Part shown: piece by piece, positions 51,130-60,193 of the stretch
How the letters are laid out: each line of letters opens with the position of its first letter
How positions within the stretch are numbered: position 1 is the stretch's first letter
Assembly (NCBI RefSeq): GCF_000011085.1
Contig: NC_006396.1
Span: 682,001-746,000, forward strand
Length of the DNA: 64,000 nucleotides
Direction: 5' to 3'
From: Haloarcula marismortui ATCC 43049
GTDB taxonomy: Archaea; Halobacteriota; Halobacteria; Halobacteriales; Haloarculaceae
The notes under the pieces: generated by a model
What the model was told of the DNA's origin: nothing
The model's database searches: none
What the model saw: only the letters and a program-made list of their open reading frames with translations
Program-made: the position numbers and the translations under genes

Positions 51130-53376
51130 ATGACTGCTATCGCTGAGACAATTTGCATTCTCCACGTCGATGATGAACCGGGATTTGCCGACATGGCAGC
51201 GACGTTTCTGGAACGCGAGGACGACCGGGTAGACGTGCAGACTGCGACGTCCGCCACAGCGGGGCTAGAAATCCTAGCTGACAACGACATCGACTGTGTC
51301 GTCTCCGACTACGATATGCCCGAGCGGAACGGCATCCAGTTCCTCGAAGCCGTCCGCGAGGAATACGGGTCGCTTCCATTTATTCTGTACACTGGCAAAG
51401 GCTCCGAGGAGATCGCAAGCGACGCTATCTCGGCCGGAGTCACCGATTATCTGCAGAAAGAGAGCGGCACCGACCAGTACGCGGTGCTCGCGAACCGAAT
51501 CACCAACGCAGTGGAGTCTCAGCGTGTCAAGCGAGAGCGGAACCGCCAACTCGATGCCATCGAGACCGCACAGGAGGGCATCAGTATCCTTGACGAAGAT
51601 GGGGAGTTCATCTTCGTCAACGAAGCCTACGCGGACCTCTACGGCTACGAACCGGAGGAGATGCGGGGGCGACACTGGGAGCTGCTGTACCGGGACGAGG
51701 ACATCCCGCGTATCTACGACGACATCCTCCCGACTGTCGAGGCAAGCGGCTACTGGACCGGGACGACGACGGGGCTCCGTGCCGACGGGAGTACGTTCAC
51801 CGAAGACCACGTACTCGCGCGGACCGACCGCGGTGAGTTGGTCTGCACTGTCCGGGATATCTCCGACCAGCGAGACGGCGAACAGGAGCTCTCCCGGATC
51901 AAACGTGCCATGGACGAGGCCCCGGTCGGAATCACGATCACCGGCCCCAAACAGGAGGACACTCCGATCAGCTACGCGAACAGGCAGTTTCTGGAACTGA
52001 CCGGCTACACGGAGTCTGAGGTCCGCGGCCGGAACTGCCGGTTCCTCCAGGGCGAGGAGACCGAGGCAGAGCCGGTCGACGCGATGCGGGCGGCCATCGA
52101 CGCGGACGAACCCGTATCGGTCGAACTCCGGAACTACCGGAAAGACGGAACCATGTTCTGGAATCAGGTGTCTATCGCCCCAGTCCGCGACAACGACGGA
52201 ACGGTCGTCAACTACGTTGGGTTCCAACGGGACATTACCGAACGGAAAGAACACGAACGCCGCCTCAAAGCTCTCAGCGAGTCGGTGCAGGACCTGCTCC
52301 AGGCAGACACGCGCGAGGAAGTGGCCGAAATCGGTGTCGAGACGGCCCGCACGGTACTGGGACTCGAAGCCAACACGATCCACCTCTACAACGAGGCCGA
52401 ACGGACGCTCGAACCGGTCGCCGCCTCTGACGGGATATATGACCTGCTAGAGGATTTGCCGACCTTCACGCCCGGAGATAGCATCGCGTGGCGCGTCTAC
52501 GAGTCCGGCGACGCACTCGCAGTCGATGATGTCCACGCTGACCCGGACATCTACAACCCGGACACGCCAATCAAAAGCGAACTATATCTCCCGCTCGGCA
52601 GGCATGGAATCCTGCTGGCCGGTTCGGGGACAAACGCGGCGTTCGACCAGCGAGACGTCATTCTCGGAGAGATTCTGGCCGGACACATCATCAGCGCGCT
52701 CAAGCAGGTCGAAGGGACCGAACAGTTACGCGACCGCGAACGGGACCTCGAACAGCACAACGACCGGCTCGAAGCGTTCACGAGCGTCGTCTCACACGAT
52801 CTACGGAATCCGCTGAACGTTGCACAGGGACGACTGCAACTGGCACGCGAACAGTACGAGAGTGAGCATCTGGCCGCTGTCGAACAGGCACATGAGCGAA
52901 TGGACACGCTGATAACCGACCTGCTCACGCTGGCACAGGACGGTGAGACCGTCACCGACCGCGAATCGGTCGCGCTCGCGTCGCTCGCAGAAAATTGCTG
53001 GACGACCGTCGAGACGGCCGATGCGACACTCGTCACCGATATCGACCGGACTGTCCTGGCAAACGAGAGCCGCCTGAAGCAGTTATTCGAAAACCTCGTC
53101 CGGAACGCGGTCGAGCATGCCGGGGCAGACGTGACCGTAACGGTCGGAGCGTTAGACGACGGGTTCTACGTCGCGGACGACGGCCCCGGCATCCCCGAAG
53201 ACGAGCGAGAGACAGTGTTCGAAGCCGGCTACTCAACGAGTACGGAGGGGACCGGGTTCGGGCTCAGTATCGCCCGGAAAGTTGCAGCGGCACACGATTG
53301 GGAGATCAGCGTTCGGGATAGTGCTGATGGTGGCACACGCTTCGAGATTACCGGCGTCTCGTTTTGTGATTCGTAG
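51130..53376 (+). CDS. Receiver-PAS-LOV-GAF histidine kinase
   Basis: 748 residues, no membrane helices. Order: receiver (1 to ~125; acidic pair D14-D15, phosphoacceptor D60 in V-V-S-D-Y-D-M-P), PAS (~140-250), LOV-type PAS (~260-375), GAF (~385-530), coiled helix, HisKA (His556 in V-S-H-D-L-R-N-P) and HATPase (~640-745, D-D-G-P-G-I and G-T-G-F-G-L intact). The LOV domain has the photoactive motif G-R-N-C303-R-F-L-Q-G and the later N-Y-R-K-D-G-T-M-F-W-N and V-G-F-Q-R-D-I-T elements that bind flavin. I infer blue-light sensing through a Cys-FMN adduct with a receiver at the front of the kinase. AT-rich TATA-like stretches lie at 51001-51015 and near 51088. Confidence 0.93.
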   Translation: MTAIAETICILHVDDEPGFADMAATFLEREDDRVDVQTATSATAGLEILADNDIDCVVSDYDMPERNGIQFLEAVREEYGSLPFILYTGKGSEEIASDAISAGVTDYLQKESGTDQYAVLANRITNAVESQRVKRERNRQLDAIETAQEGISILDEDGEFIFVNEAYADLYGYEPEEMRGRHWELLYRDEDIPRIYDDILPTVEASGYWTGTTTGLRADGSTFTEDHVLARTDRGELVCTVRDISDQRDGEQELSRIKRAMDEAPVGITITGPKQEDTPISYANRQFLELTGYTESEVRGRNCRFLQGEETEAEPVDAMRAAIDADEPVSVELRNYRKDGTMFWNQVSIAPVRDNDGTVVNYVGFQRDITERKEHERRLKALSESVQDLLQADTREEVAEIGVETARTVLGLEANTIHLYNEAERTLEPVAASDGIYDLLEDLPTFTPGDSIAWRVYESGDALAVDDVHADPDIYNPDTPIKSELYLPLGRHGILLAGSGTNAAFDQRDVILGEILAGHIISALKQVEGTEQLRDRERDLEQHNDRLEAFTSVVSHDLRNPLNVAQGRLQLAREQYESEHLAAVEQAHERMDTLITDLLTLAQDGETVTDRESVALASLAENCWTTVETADATLVTDIDRTVLANESRLKQLFENLVRNAVEHAGADVTVTVGALDDGFYVADDGPGIPEDERETVFEAGYSTSTEGTGFGLSIARKVAAAHDWEISVRDSADGGTRFEITGVSFCDS

Positions 53377-53560
53377 CGACTGGCACGGCGTCCGTCTGGG
53401 GGCTTGCTGGCACTCGTTCAGTGACCCTCGTCACTCCACCGCTGTTCTGTTGAGAAATGGTCGTTGCCCGACCGCTGTTCGATAACGAGCAGACGCTATC
53501 TGTCGGAGTGAGATATCGCTGCCTCGTTTATCTGCAAAAACGTCGGCGAACCGAGTTCCG

Positions 53561-53995
53561 TTAGTCTTCGAGCGCGTCAGCGATGCGGTCGAGCGAGCGT
53601 CGCATATCGTGGACTTCGTCCCGGAGCTTTCGCATCTCTCGCGTAAGTTCCTCGTTGTCGCTCCCGCCCGATTCCTCGCGCTGCCCTGGCGGGCCGCCGC
53701 CCATGCCGCCGGGGCCGCCCGGACCGGGACCGCCGGGACCGCCGCCCATCATGCCGCCCATCATCTGTGCGAAGGGGTTGCCGCCGCCCATGCCGCCGGG
53801 GCCGCCGCCACCGCCCATCATCTCTTCCATGCGCTCTTCGCGGCTCATCTCTTCGCCGTCGCCCTCGCCTTCTTCGCGCTCCTCGGCGCGCTGCTGTCGG
53901 ATCTCCTCGACTCGCTCGCGGAAGGACTTCTCCTCGCCGCCTTCCTCGGTCGCATCCGCCGATTCGCCAGCGTCTTCAGGTTCATCGTCTGCCAT
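53561..53995 (-). CDS. Gly/Met/Pro-rich acidic protein
   Basis: 144 residues in three parts: an acidic helix (~1-55, E/R rich), a low-complexity central stretch (~58-105) with G-G-M-G-G-G and M-M-G-G repeats, and a charged C-terminal coiled-coil helix (L-T-R-E-M-R-K-L-R-D-E-V-H-D-M-R-R-S-L). I do not recognise a named family. The central Met-rich part could bind metal or act as a flexible linker. The acidic and coiled parts are typical of real haloarchaeal proteins. Confidence 0.7.
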   Translation of the reverse strand: MADDEPEDAGESADATEEGGEEKSFRERVEEIRQQRAEEREEGEGDGEEMSREERMEEMMGGGGGPGGMGGGNPFAQMMGGMMGGGPGGPGPGGPGGMGGGPPGQREESGGSDNEELTREMRKLRDEVHDMRRSLDRIADALED

Positions 53996-54061
53996 ACGCT
54001 CGGATTTGGTTGGGCCGCTGAAAAGGGTTGCCGTCCGAAGACAGACTTCATAAACGGTCGG

Positions 54062-55111
54062 TCAGCGAGGGACGCTGGTCCGGAGAATTGCGCCGTCTTC
54101 GGGTGACTGGTTCGCAAAGTTACAGATGAACAGCGACTCCTGCTGGTCGCCGGTCCGGAAGAGCACATCGGAAGGGAACACCAGCCCGTTGTCCGCCGTT
54201 GCGACGACGTCCGTGGTCCCGTCCGCAGTCACTCTGACGACGCGGTTCTGGCTGTTGGCCGCGACGTAGATGTCGCCGTCCCGGCTGGTAATCCCGTCGG
54301 CTCCAAATATCGCCCCACCCTCGAAGAACATCGAGGGCTCGCCGGCAGCGCCGTCCGACTCAACCGGAACGCGGAGCAAGCGGCCAGTTTCTTCGGGGGC
54401 TCGCGTCACTGCGACGAAGATGTCGCCGTCGGCGTCGCGGGTGATTCCGTTCGCGCCGAAACTCTCCGTTTCCAGCCGGTCGTCATCCAGCCAGGTCGAC
54501 CGCTCGCCGTCGGTCGTGACCGCGTAGACCACGCCGTTTTGCGATTCGGTCACCAGCAGGCGCTCCTGGTCAGCATCGTAGTGGATGTCGTTCGGGAACC
54601 CGCCCATCTCCACGAGTTGCGCCGCGTCGCCGTCGAGCGGGATTTCCCAGACGCCAGCCTGATCGTCCTGTGTGGCGACGGCGACGTATACCGTTCCATC
54701 GGGCGCTGCTTCGACGCCAATCGCGCCGGGCAGCGTCGCAATCTGTTCGGTATCTTCGAGGGAAAGGCCGGTCGCGCCGGTCTCTGCCGCAGGGACGCGC
54801 CGAACCTCGCCGGCCGTGATACCGAAGTACAGGCCGCCGTCAGGACCGAGGGCCATGTTCTCCGGTACGCGGTCGCCGCCGACCGAGACGAGCGTCTCGA
54901 CGGCTTCCTGGTCCGGCGTCGCTGTCGCGGTGTCGGTTGCCGGCGGCTCGTCGGTTGTCGTCGTGGGTTCGGCATCACCATCGTCAGTGGGTGACGGCGT
55001 CGAGTCAGTGGCAGTCGACTCATCGCCGCCGGTACAGCCGGCCAGCCCCACACTGGCGATGGCGCTGCAGCCCATCAGGAATCGTCGCCGCGTCGCGCGT
55101 CGTTGGGTCAT
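54062..55111 (-). CDS. Beta-propeller lipoprotein (SMP-30/gluconolactonase-like)
   Basis: 349 residues. A Tat motif (R-R-R-F-L-M-G) and lipobox (L-A-G-C) begin it, then a Thr/Asp-rich linker (~30-70), then a repeated strand pattern of a six-bladed propeller such as G-L-Y-F-G-I-T-A-G, D-G-T-V-Y-V-A, G-D-I-F-V-A-V and G-D-I-Y-V-A-A-N. Similar to SMP-30 and NHL-type propellers; catalytic metal ligands were not assigned. Exported, membrane-anchored. Confidence 0.82.
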   Translation of the reverse strand: MTQRRATRRRFLMGCSAIASVGLAGCTGGDESTATDSTPSPTDDGDAEPTTTTDEPPATDTATATPDQEAVETLVSVGGDRVPENMALGPDGGLYFGITAGEVRRVPAAETGATGLSLEDTEQIATLPGAIGVEAAPDGTVYVAVATQDDQAGVWEIPLDGDAAQLVEMGGFPNDIHYDADQERLLVTESQNGVVYAVTTDGERSTWLDDDRLETESFGANGITRDADGDIFVAVTRAPEETGRLLRVPVESDGAAGEPSMFFEGGAIFGADGITSRDGDIYVAANSQNRVVRVTADGTTDVVATADNGLVFPSDVLFRTGDQQESLFICNFANQSPEDGAILRTSVPR

Positions 55112-55202
55112 GATATCCCTCTCGACGTATGGCTGACAGGTGCCTGAAACCTCGGATTACTGAAACGCCGACTGTGGGTACCTGATATGGCTGGGGACGG
55201 GC

Positions 55203-55505
55203 TCAGGCGAGTCGTCGGACCAGCACCGAGAGCCCCAGTCCGCAGCCGAGCACCACGGCGAGGTTGAACGCCGCGTTGAACAGCGGTCGATATCTGTCGG
55301 TGACGAACGTATCAATCGCCGACGACGCGGAAAAGTAGAACTGGAGTGTCGCGATGAGCGCGACGAGCGTGAGGATAGCAAACACTGCCCACTGCGCGTA
55401 GAGGGCGATCGCCGGCCCCGAGTCCTCATCGGTCTCGCCGACAGCGTCGTCGGTATCCGCGTCAATATCCTGTGCCACTGTGTCGGTGTTGGAGGTATCA
55501 CTCAT
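55203..55505 (-). CDS. Small two-helix membrane protein
   Basis: 100 residues with an acidic N-terminal ~30 and two hydrophobic helices (~32-55 and ~75-95). Unknown function. Its start lies inside the end of the PGF-CTERM gene (8-bp overlap), so they form one unit. ATG 55505 is chosen because the upstream in-frame part reads as non-conserved and overlaps more. Confidence 0.7.
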   Translation of the reverse strand: MSDTSNTDTVAQDIDADTDDAVGETDEDSGPAIALYAQWAVFAILTLVALIATLQFYFSASSAIDTFVTDRYRPLFNAAFNLAVVLGCGLGLSVLVRRLA

Positions 55506-56514
55506 TGGTCTGTCTCCGTGCGATGAGGAGCGCGCTTGCGAGGACGGCAATCAGGCCGACCAGCGCCGTGAAGCCGGGACCTTCTCCGGCCGCAGTCTGC
55601 TGTGGTTCGTCCATCCCTCGTTCTTCGGGGCGGTCCTGCTCGAAGTCACTGGACTGGAAGCCGACTTCCTGCCGGGTTTCGTTCTCCTGCAGGCGCTCCG
55701 TCGGATGGAGGTTCGCCGGGGAACTTTCGGTCCCGACGATGACGCCGTCGGAGAGCAACATCCCGTCGAGCCAGTAGTTGTAGTCGTCAGGCACCGTTAG
55801 CTGGGTTCTGACGATCTCCGTTCGGCCGGGGCGAATCTGGCCGACCCGCACGGTCGACTCGTCGGCGATGACGTTCGAGTCAGCCTGCCGCGCCCGGAGG
55901 CGAAGCGAGAGGTCATCGGACGGGGTGTTGCCAGCATTTGTGACGTACACCGACACGTTCAGCGTCGTCTGATTGTCCGAGACGCCGTCGATCCGGTAGG
56001 TGATGGAATCGAGCGGCACGCCAGCGTTCTCGAAGCGCTGGAACGTCACGGTACTGCGGGCGTACGCCGGTGTGAGCGCGTCGACGTTCTGGACCGACTG
56101 CTGGCCGGTTTCGACCCGGTTCCCGTCCTCGTAGACGATCGTGTCTATCCGATAGCCGCCCGCCCGCTCGACTGTGATGTTTGACCGCACCGATACCTCT
56201 CGTTCCCCTTCGACTGTGCCGACCGACTGTCGCGTCGTCGTTGCGACGAGGCCGGTGTCCGCGTCGATAGCTCGCGTCTCGACGGTGACGTTCTCGGCGG
56301 GACCACCGCGGTGAGAGAGTCGGGCGTCGATGGCGAGCGTCACTGTCTGGCCGTCGACGGCGGCCGGTTCGATGGTCGTCTCGCGGAGGTCGAGATAGCT
56401 CTCACGAACGTTGTCCTCGGGTTCGGAGAGCGCGCCGGGGACCGCTGTTGCACCGATGAGCATGGTCAGGACGACCACGACCACGCCACCGGTCAGGAGG
56501 GTTTCACGTCGCAC
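55498..56514 (-). CDS. PGF-CTERM surface protein (DUF7490 type)
   Basis: 338 residues. Order: signal peptide (V-V-V-V-V-L-T-M-L-I-G), two beta-rich domains (DUF7490-like, ~30-300), a Glu/Gln-rich stalk, then P-G-F-T-A-L-V-G-L-I-A-V-L-A with R-R: a PGF-CTERM sorting signal that the archaeosortase system cleaves and lipid-anchors. The start is GTG at 56514, since no ATG precedes the signal peptide. Upstream of the small two-helix gene. Confidence 0.82.
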   Translation of the reverse strand: MRRETLLTGGVVVVVLTMLIGATAVPGALSEPEDNVRESYLDLRETTIEPAAVDGQTVTLAIDARLSHRGGPAENVTVETRAIDADTGLVATTTRQSVGTVEGEREVSVRSNITVERAGGYRIDTIVYEDGNRVETGQQSVQNVDALTPAYARSTVTFQRFENAGVPLDSITYRIDGVSDNQTTLNVSVYVTNAGNTPSDDLSLRLRARQADSNVIADESTVRVGQIRPGRTEIVRTQLTVPDDYNYWLDGMLLSDGVIVGTESSPANLHPTERLQENETRQEVGFQSSDFEQDRPEERGMDEPQQTAAGEGPGFTALVGLIAVLASALLIARRQTNE

Positions 56515-56591
56515 ACGAGGAAGGGCAACAGCCGCGTTTAAATGTCTTCTGCACTGTCAAGTGTGGATTACAGCGACGCCAGTCTCCAGTG

Positions 56592-57374
56592 TTACCCGAA
56601 CGCACCGAGGCTCGACTGGAGGTCGCGGTCGGTCCCGCCGTCGGTAAGTTCGTAGCCGACGAGCTGTCGGAGGTCGACAGCATAGACACTGCCGTTGTTC
56701 TCAAGCACGGCGACTCGTCCCTTCGTCCCCCGGACGGTCCCCGTCGCCAGGGTTTCGGCCATCGGACGGTCCGAGAGGGGCAGGTCGTACTCGAAGTCGT
56801 AGGTCGCCAGCGGGTCATAGCGCTCACAGAGCGACGCCCACCAGTCCGTGTCGACGGACTGGTCGAATCCCGATATCTTCGTGGGAACTCTGACCCGGTC
56901 GCCCAACTCAACGGCGATGTCGGCCTCGACCTGTCGGGCGATACGGCCGTCGGCGACGGTCCGGAGGTGGGCGGCCCTGTCAGCCCCCTGCTCACGGAGC
57001 CGTGTTTCCAGCCGCCAGGAGCGGGTGACGCCGACCTTGATGACATCCGGCGCGAACGCCGCCAGATACACCGCGTGTTCCTCGTCGCAGGTGTCGAGGG
57101 GCTTGTTGCAGTCACCGGTACAGCGGGCACACGGCCAGATGTCGGTGTGTTCCGGGCAGTACGGCGCAGAGTCATTGTCGCAGTGAAAATGTCGGTCGCC
57201 GTCGACCGCGCCGGCGCAGTGGCGCTCACCGAGCGTGTAGGAAAGGTCCGTGTTCGGGTCCAGTCGCTCAGTAGTCACGCTCCCGTCCTCGGCCAACAGG
57301 AGCGCGGCGTGTTCGTCGACCCGCGTGCGGTAGCCCACGACCTGCACGTCCGGCGGTTCGGCGCGGAGCCGCAA
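56592..57374 (-). CDS. DUF2797 family protein
   Basis: 260 residues with a Cys/His-rich zinc part (H-C-A-G, C-P-E-H, C-A-R-C-T-G-D-C-N-K-P-L, ~50-95) followed by a GIY-YIG-like fold core (Y-L-A-A-F-A-P-D-V-I-K-V-G-V-T-R), as in DUF2797. A nuclease role is suggested by the fold but unproven. The first codon in frame is TTG at 57374; a GTG seven to ten codons later is an alternative start. Divergent from the PEBP gene with only 48 bp between. Confidence 0.82.
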   Translation of the reverse strand: MRLRAEPPDVQVVGYRTRVDEHAALLLAEDGSVTTERLDPNTDLSYTLGERHCAGAVDGDRHFHCDNDSAPYCPEHTDIWPCARCTGDCNKPLDTCDEEHAVYLAAFAPDVIKVGVTRSWRLETRLREQGADRAAHLRTVADGRIARQVEADIAVELGDRVRVPTKISGFDQSVDTDWWASLCERYDPLATYDFEYDLPLSDRPMAETLATGTVRGTKGRVAVLENNGSVYAVDLRQLVGYELTDGGTDRDLQSSLGAFG

Positions 57375-57422
57375 ATGGCTGCCGGGACGACGTTTTTGTG
57401 TTTGTCTGTCATATCTCCTGAC

Positions 57423-57878
57423 ATGGCAGACCTACAGCTCCGAAGTCCGGCTTTCGACGACGGGGACCGTATCCCCGAGGAACACGGCTACTCGGCGGCA
57501 AACACGAACCCACCGCTAGAAATCGAAAACGTTCCGTCGGACGCGTCGTCGCTCCTCCTCATCGTCGACGACCCGGACGCCGAGGAGCCGGCCGGAAAGG
57601 TGTGGGACCACTGGCTCGTCTGGAACATCCCGCCGGATATTGGTCGGATACCGGCGGGGTGGGAGCCCGATGAGGCCACAGAAGGACAGAACGACTTCGG
57701 TGAGGTTGGCTGGGGCGGTCCGAATCCGCCGGACCGGGAGCACACGTATCGGTTCCTCCTGTACGCGCTAGATACGACGCTTGACCGCTCCCCGGCAGCC
57801 GATAAAGACGACGTGTACGACGCGGCCAGCGGCCACGTCGTGGAAAAAGCACAACTGAACGGTACGTACCCGGCCTGA
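57423..57878 (+). CDS. YbhB/YbcL family (PEBP-like) protein
   Basis: 151 residues. D-G-D-R-I-P-E-E-H-G, then the ligand-pocket strands D-D-P-D-A, W-D-H-W-L-V-W-N-I-P, and G-P-N-P-P-D-R-E-H-T-Y-R-F-L-L-Y-A-L-D mark the phosphatidylethanolamine-binding protein family. Its function in archaea is unknown; some bind small anions or inhibit kinases. Its end is 8 bp from the convergent epimerase stop. Confidence 0.92.
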   Translation: MADLQLRSPAFDDGDRIPEEHGYSAANTNPPLEIENVPSDASSLLLIVDDPDAEEPAGKVWDHWLVWNIPPDIGRIPAGWEPDEATEGQNDFGEVGWGGPNPPDREHTYRFLLYALDTTLDRSPAADKDDVYDAASGHVVEKAQLNGTYPA

Positions 57879-57886
57879 ATCCGCGC

Positions 57887-58813
57887 TCAGAGTTCTTCGA
57901 GCAGTTCGCGGGTCGACTGTCGCACCGCGTCGTCGCTCGACTGTTCGGGCTCCCAGCCCAGTGCTGAGAGCTTGTCGACGGAGAGGCGCATTCGCGGCAC
58001 GTCACCCGTCCAGCCGCGGTCACCGCCGGTGTACTCGTACTCGGGGTCGATATCCATCTCGTCAGCGACGATAGTGGCGATGCGGTCGACCGATGTGGTC
58101 GTCCGCGTCCCGAGATTGAACACGTTGTGGTCCTTGTCGGCGTGTTCGACGGCGAACAGCATCGCGTCGATGCACTCGGAGATGTGCATATAGGACTTCT
58201 CTTGACGGCCGTCACCGAGAATCGTCAGCGTCGACGAGTCTTCGGTGAGCTTCTCGATGAAGTCGGGGATGACCGCCCCGCGAAGGCGCGGGCCGACGAT
58301 GTTCGCAAACCGGAACACCCAGGACTGGATGTCGTGGCTGTGGGCGTACGTCGAGACGAGCGACTCCTCTGCGAGTTTCGTCGCGCCGTAGACACTGATT
58401 GGCTCAAGCGGCGCGTAATCCTCTGGAGTCGGTCGCGGCGCTTCGCCGTATACTGTAGATGACGACGTAAACACGAGGTTTTCGACGCCGGCTTCCTGCA
58501 TCTGTTCGAGAATGTTGTACGTGATGTCGCTGTTGTCCTCGAACTGCCGGCGGGGCGTGTCCGTGTCGACCAGTTTCGACGCCGCTAGATGGACGACGAG
58601 GTCGACATCGCTGGTGATAGCCTCGGCGACGGCGCCGGGGTCGGTGAGGTCACCATCCAGATAGGTCGCGTCCTCATGGACCCACTCGGATTGTCCGTTC
58701 GCTTCGTTGTCGACGACGACGACGTCGTTGTCCGGAACGAGGCGCTCGACCAGATGCGACCCGATAAAGCCTGCCCCGCCGGTAACGACTATTCGCTTCT
58801 CTGATACGTCCAT
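57887..58813 (-). CDS. NAD-dependent epimerase/dehydratase (GalE-like)
   Basis: 308 residues of the extended SDR family: G-G-A-G-F-I-G-S-H-L binds NAD, T-S-S-S-T-V-Y-G with Y-G-A-T-K forms the S-Y-K active site, and later R-F-A-N-I-V-G-P. The pattern is that of nucleotide-sugar epimerases. The sugar is not known. ATG 58813 fits the Rossmann start; the frame could open to 58882 without support. Confidence 0.9.
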   Translation of the reverse strand: MDVSEKRIVVTGGAGFIGSHLVERLVPDNDVVVVDNEANGQSEWVHEDATYLDGDLTDPGAVAEAITSDVDLVVHLAASKLVDTDTPRRQFEDNSDITYNILEQMQEAGVENLVFTSSSTVYGEAPRPTPEDYAPLEPISVYGATKLAEESLVSTYAHSHDIQSWVFRFANIVGPRLRGAVIPDFIEKLTEDSSTLTILGDGRQEKSYMHISECIDAMLFAVEHADKDHNVFNLGTRTTTSVDRIATIVADEMDIDPEYEYTGGDRGWTGDVPRMRLSVDKLSALGWEPEQSSDDAVRQSTRELLEEL

Positions 58814-58930
58814 AGGTGCGATGCTTCCTAGGCGAGAAAAAACGTTGTGGTCGCGGCCGATTCCGGCGGAGTCGGTAGGCAAGTAACGGATGACAACGTC
58901 GTTTTATAGCTTCCCCTGTGAGAGTCGGCT

Positions 58931-59599
58931 ATGACTCGATTCACTCGCCGCGGGCTGCTGGCGGCCACCGTCGGCGCTGTCGGCGCGATGGCCGGCTGTG
59001 CCGGCGGTAGCTCGGAGTCGGAATCAGCCGGGGAAACGGAGACGGCGACGCCGACGCCCGCACCGGGCCAGCCGCTCTCGACGCCCGTCGCGGGCGACCC
59101 AGAGGCCGACGTTACGGTTGCGGTGTACGAAGACTACGCCTGTCCACACTGTGCAACCTACTCGGAATCCGTCTACCCGCAGGTTCGGGAGGACTACCTC
59201 ACTGATGGAGCCATCCGCTATGAGTTCCACGACTTCCCGATTCCGGTCGATGAGGACGCCTCGTGGCAGGCCGCAAGCGCTGCGCGTGCCGTACAGGACA
59301 ACGTTGGCGACGGGGCCTTCTTCACCTACTCCGAGCGCCTGTTCGCGAACCAGAACCAGCTGGGGCCGGACACCTACGCCGACCTGACGGAGGGTATCGA
59401 CATCGACGGCGAGACTGTTCGAGCGGCCGCGACGGGAGAACTGTACCGCCCGACAGTTTCCGGTGACCGCGAAGCCGGCATTGACCGTGGCGTTCAGGGA
59501 ACGCCAGCCGTGTACGTCAACAACGAGCGGGTCGAATGGAGCGAGGTCTCCTACGAACCGGTCCGGGCCGCCATTGAAGCCGCACGGAGCGACGGATGA
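58931..59599 (+). CDS. DsbA-family thiol oxidoreductase, lipoprotein
   Basis: 222 residues. Tat signal (R-F-T-R-R-G-L-L), lipobox with Cys23, a low-complexity Thr/Glu linker, and a thioredoxin fold with C71-P-H-C74, the DsbA active site, followed by the helical insert and the cis-Pro loop (G-T-P-A-V-Y-V). It probably makes disulfides in exported proteins. Its stop overlaps the trm56 start (ATGA). Confidence 0.92.
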   Translation: MTRFTRRGLLAATVGAVGAMAGCAGGSSESESAGETETATPTPAPGQPLSTPVAGDPEADVTVAVYEDYACPHCATYSESVYPQVREDYLTDGAIRYEFHDFPIPVDEDASWQAASAARAVQDNVGDGAFFTYSERLFANQNQLGPDTYADLTEGIDIDGETVRAAATGELYRPTVSGDREAGIDRGVQGTPAVYVNNERVEWSEVSYEPVRAAIEAARSDG

Positions 59600-60138
59600 A
59601 GGATTCCCCACAGGTGACGGTGCTCCGACTGGGCCACCGGCCCGGCCGGGACGAGCGGATGACGACCCACGTTGGGCTGACCGCACGCGCGCTCGGGGCC
59701 GACAAGGTCGTGCTGGCCAACGCCGCGCGCAACCAGGCCGACACCGTCATCGATATCACCGACCGGTTCGGTGGCCCCTTCGACGTGGCTTCGACGGAGG
59801 AGCCAAAGCGGCTCATCCGCGATTTCGAGGGGCGCGTCGTCCACCTGACGATGTACGGCGAGCCAGTCCAGGAGGTCGAGGCCGACGTTCGAGAGGCCAA
59901 CACAGCGGAACCGCTGCTGGTCGTCGTCGGCGCGGAGAAAGTCCCCTTCGAGGTGTACGAACACGCCGACTGGAACGTCGGCGTCACCAACCAGCCACAC
60001 TCCGAGGTTGCTTCACTGGCCGTCTTCCTCGACCGCCTGTTCGAGGGCCGGGAACTGGACCGCGAGTGGGAGAACCCCGACCGGGTGGTCGTCCCGCAGG
60101 AAACCGGCAAGCGAGTCGTCGACCCCGACGAGGAGTGA
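59596..60138 (+). CDS. trm56: tRNA (cytidine-56-2'-O)-methyltransferase
   Basis: 180 residues of the SPOUT fold. R-L-G-H-R-P-G-R-D-E-R at the start, T-H-V-G-L-T-A-R-A-L-G, L-T-M-Y-G and V-V-G-A-E-K-V-P are characteristic of archaeal aTrm56, which 2'-O-methylates C56 of tRNA. Coupled to the DsbA gene by 4-bp overlap; the AP-superfamily gene follows after 55 bp. Confidence 0.93.
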   Translation: MKDSPQVTVLRLGHRPGRDERMTTHVGLTARALGADKVVLANAARNQADTVIDITDRFGGPFDVASTEEPKRLIRDFEGRVVHLTMYGEPVQEVEADVREANTAEPLLVVVGAEKVPFEVYEHADWNVGVTNQPHSEVASLAVFLDRLFEGRELDREWENPDRVVVPQETGKRVVDPDEE

Positions 60139-60193
60139 TACCCACGCAGTTGTGCCGCGGGCCTTTTATCGCTCGACGCTAACTCACGCTCAG

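Noticed and set aside
53377-53560. A gene between the LOV kinase and the Gly/Met-rich protein
   Set aside because: I see no frame with haloarchaeal composition and no RNA fold of note.
53700-53830. Short GCC-rich direct repeats resembling a CRISPR or satellite array
   Set aside because: The repeats are irregular and encode the Gly/Met/Pro-rich part of a protein; there are no spacers of equal length.
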